Source of the DNA: Cyanobacteria bacterium NC_groundwater_1444_Ag_S-0.65um_54_12 | Lineage (GTDB): Bacteria; Cyanobacteriota; Sericytochromatia; S15B-MN24; VGJW01 | DNA length: 9,240 nt | Assembly: GCA_016267585.1 (NCBI GenBank) | Contig: JACQUT010000315.1 | Location: forward strand, 1 to 9,240 | Direction: 5' to 3' | Part shown: piece after piece, positions 7,850 to 9,240 of the stretch | Layout of the letters: each line of letters begins with the position of its first letter | Numbering within the stretch: the first letter of the stretch is position 1 | The notes under the pieces: model-generated | What the model was told of the DNA's origin: nothing | Databases searched by the model: none | The model's input: only the letters and a program-made list of their open reading frames with translations | Translations under genes and position numbers: made by a program

Positions 7850-7887
7850 TCCTCAATTTTACCGCCGGATCGGTAAGTTTAGCAGCT
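7850..7887 (-). promoter_or_regulatory. Short NHL gene-tgt gap with small hairpin
   Basis: Only 38 bases separate the NHL protein stop from tgt. They contain a perfect 6-base inverted repeat with a 6-base loop (TTACCG/CGGTAA, 7859-7876) and then GAGGA touching the tgt ATG. The hairpin has no T-tract, so it is not a standard terminator. A promoter for tgt would have to lie inside the NHL gene, or tgt is read through from it. The role of the hairpin is unknown. Confidence 0.2.
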
Positions 7888-9240
7888 TCAGTTAATCCAC
7901 CGGATCCGATCGTTGTAATAGTCAGCGATGTAGAGATTGCCGGCAGCATTGACCGTCACGCTTATCGGTTGCTTCAAACTGGCGCCGATTGCCGCGCCGC
8001 CATCTCCCCAGAAACGCCAGATGCCGTCCCCTGCCACCGTGGTTATGATGCCAGTAATGGTGTTCAACTTACGTATGCGATCGTTTTGTTGATCCGACAA
8101 ATAAAGGTTTCCACTGGCAGCTAGTGCGATCCCGGTAGGCGAACTCAATCGAGCAGCCGTAGCGATGCCGCCATCCCCCGAATAACCCCAGACGCCGCCA
8201 GTACCGGCTACCGTGGCGATGATGCCGGTAGCGACATTCACCTGGCGGATGCAATGGTTGCTCGTGTCGGCAATATAAAGATTACCGGCACTGTCTACCG
8301 TCACTCCTGCCGGATATTTCAACTTGGCACTGGTAGCCGGTCCGCCATCGCCGGTGTAACCGCCCCCCAAAGGACCGGTCGTCCCGCTCCCCGCCACCGT
8401 GGTGATGATGCCGGTCGCGGCATTCACTTTGCGGATGCGATGGTTTTCCCTGTCAGCGATATACAGGTTGCCCCCGCTATCTGAAGCGATGCTAGCGGGA
8501 TTCTTCAACTTGGCACTGGTAGCCGGTCCGCCATCGCCGGTGTAACCGCCCCCCGAAGGACCGGTCGTCCCGCTCCCCGCCACCGTGGTGATGATGCCGG
8601 TCGCGGCATTCACTTTGCGGATGCGGTGGTTTTGCTGATCTACCAGATAGAGGTTCCCTGCCGCATCTTTGGCCATTCCCCTGACAAAATATCCTAGCTG
8701 GGCGCTGGTGGCCGGGCCGCCGTCTCCCGAGAAACCAGGGGTACCATTGCCCGCCACCGTCGCCACTAGCTTGGAAAAGTAGTCCACCTTGCTGACCTGG
8801 CCATCCCAGTTAGCTGAGAAGTAAAGCTGATTCTGATCATCTACCAGTACGCAATGCGGTTGCTCGATACGAAGCGTGATGGCCTGCCCAGATTCAATTG
8901 GCGCCAGCAGGCCGTTGCCCGCCATGGTCGTGATGATGCCGGCAGTGTCTACTTTACGGATCCGATAATTACTACTATCGGCAATATAGATATTGCCTGC
9001 CATATCTGCCACTATGCCTTTTGGAGATCCTAGCTGGGCGCTGGTGGCCGGTCCGCCATCTCCCGAGTAGCCCAGAGTACCATTGCCCGCCATGGTCGTG
9101 ATGATGCCGGCAGTGTCCACTTTACGGATCCGATAATTACTACTATCGGTAATATAGACATTGCCTGCCATATCTACCACTATGCCTTTTGTATTTCCTA
9201 GCTGGGCGCTGGTGGCCGGTCCGCCATCTCCCGAGTAGCC
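7888..9240 (-). CDS. NHL-repeat beta-propeller protein (5' end beyond the right edge)
   Basis: The frame is open to the right edge and gives 450 residues ending in IRWIN and TGA. The ATG/GTG codons inside it are not real starts, because the repeat pattern continues upstream. At least eight consecutive NHL-type blades of about 56-62 residues are visible. Each follows the pattern GDGGPATSAxL, a hydrophobic strand, DxAGNLYIAD, NHRIRKV, GIITTVAGxG. Blade 3 from the right (about 8738-8906) is divergent and lacks GDGGPATSA. The last blade stops after IRWIN without its final TTVAGxG strand, as expected if the N-terminus supplies that strand to close the ring. Such propellers are usually exported and bind ligands or proteins, but no signal peptide or partner domain is visible here and the function is unknown. 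Stretches of neighbouring blades are almost identical in DNA. Confidence 0.92.
   Translation of the reverse strand, partial: GYSGDGGPATSAQLGNTKGIVVDMAGNVYITDSSNYRIRKVDTAGIITTMAGNGTLGYSGDGGPATSAQLGSPKGIVADMAGNIYIADSSNYRIRKVDTAGIITTMAGNGLLAPIESGQAITLRIEQPHCVLVDDQNQLYFSANWDGQVSKVDYFSKLVATVAGNGTPGFSGDGGPATSAQLGYFVRGMAKDAAGNLYLVDQQNHRIRKVNAATGIITTVAGSGTTGPSGGGYTGDGGPATSAKLKNPASIASDSGGNLYIADRENHRIRKVNAATGIITTVAGSGTTGPLGGGYTGDGGPATSAKLKYPAGVTVDSAGNLYIADTSNHCIRQVNVATGIIATVAGTGGVWGYSGDGGIATAARLSSPTGIALAASGNLYLSDQQNDRIRKLNTITGIITTVAGDGIWRFWGDGGAAIGASLKQPISVTVNAAGNLYIADYYNDRIRWIN
8318..8447 (-). repeat. Near-identical propeller-blade repeat, pair B, copy 2
   Basis: This 130-base stretch matches 8504-8633 with only two differences by eye. 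The period is 186 bases (62 codons), longer than pair A because of the inserted loop GTTGPxGGGY. It encodes the tail of one blade and the head of the next. Confidence 0.92.
8504..8633 (-). repeat. Near-identical propeller-blade repeat, pair B, copy 1
   Basis: Partner of the repeat at 8318-8447, with two differences in 130 bases. One of them changes the loop residue from Leu to Ser (GPLGGG versus GPSGGG). Confidence 0.92.
8915..9072 (-). repeat. Near-identical propeller-blade repeat, pair A, copy 2
   Basis: This 158-base stretch differs from 9083-9240 at about 7 positions by eye (about 96% identical), with a period of 168 bases (56 codons). Three of the changes cluster in the codons for GNTK versus GSPK. 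The high DNA identity points to a recent in-frame tandem duplication or gene conversion. Confidence 0.9.
9083..9240 (-). repeat. Near-identical propeller-blade repeat, pair A, copy 1
   Basis: Partner of the repeat at 8915-9072. It reaches the right edge of the window, so the array of similar blades may continue beyond it. Confidence 0.9.

Noticed and set aside
7392..7949. Minus-strand open frame of 185 codons in another frame of tgt
   Set aside because: Overlaps tgt out of frame and has an Arg/Trp/His-rich shadow composition.
8318..9240. CRISPR-like array, because of regularly spaced repeats
   Set aside because: The repeats are 130-158 bases, keep one protein frame and encode NHL blades; no short direct repeats with unique spacers.

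Overview
The window reads as part of a Gram-negative bacterial chromosome, most likely a proteobacterium. It has an MCE/Mla-type lipid ABC transporter, a zinc tRNA-guanine transglycosylase and a PAS-PAS histidine kinase, at moderate GC. I cannot place it below phylum or class from sequence alone. Every gene I support lies on the minus strand, so the biological order runs from the right edge to the left edge. No RNA gene, insertion sequence, CRISPR array or phage gene was seen.

Layout in transcription order. (1) 9240-7888: the C-terminal 450 residues of an NHL-type beta-propeller protein, whose start is beyond the right edge. Its blades include two pairs of nearly identical DNA repeats. (2) 7849-6758: tgt, the queuosine-tRNA enzyme, with all key catalytic and zinc residues. 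(3) 6761-5976, 5989-5219 and 5208-3868: an MlaE-like permease, an MlaF-like ATPase and a long MlaD-like MCE protein. These are coupled to tgt and to each other by a 4-base ATGA overlap, a 0-14-base junction and a 10-base gap. (4) 3753-2536: rocD, ornithine aminotransferase, with a clear ribosome binding site. (5) 2416-1: a membrane histidine kinase with about eight transmembrane helices, two PAS domains, HisKA and HATPase_c. It is open at the left edge.

The tgt-mlaE-mlaF-mlaD block is almost certainly one transcript. The three transporter proteins would form an inner-membrane lipid-trafficking complex: permease dimer, ATPase dimer and MCE ring. The MCE subunit is much longer than E. coli MlaD. 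It carries a long helical stretch and a beta-rich C-terminus that could reach across the periplasm. No MlaA, MlaB or MlaC gene is present here. The rocD and kinase genes follow after gaps of 114 and 119 bases and may have their own promoters; nothing in the sequence ties them functionally to the transporter.

The most notable points are the recently duplicated propeller blades, the tgt-Mla coupling (tgt is more often found with queA/yajC/secDF), the beta-rich tail of the MCE protein, and the large sensor kinase. I did not find convincing evidence of a wholly new multi-gene system.
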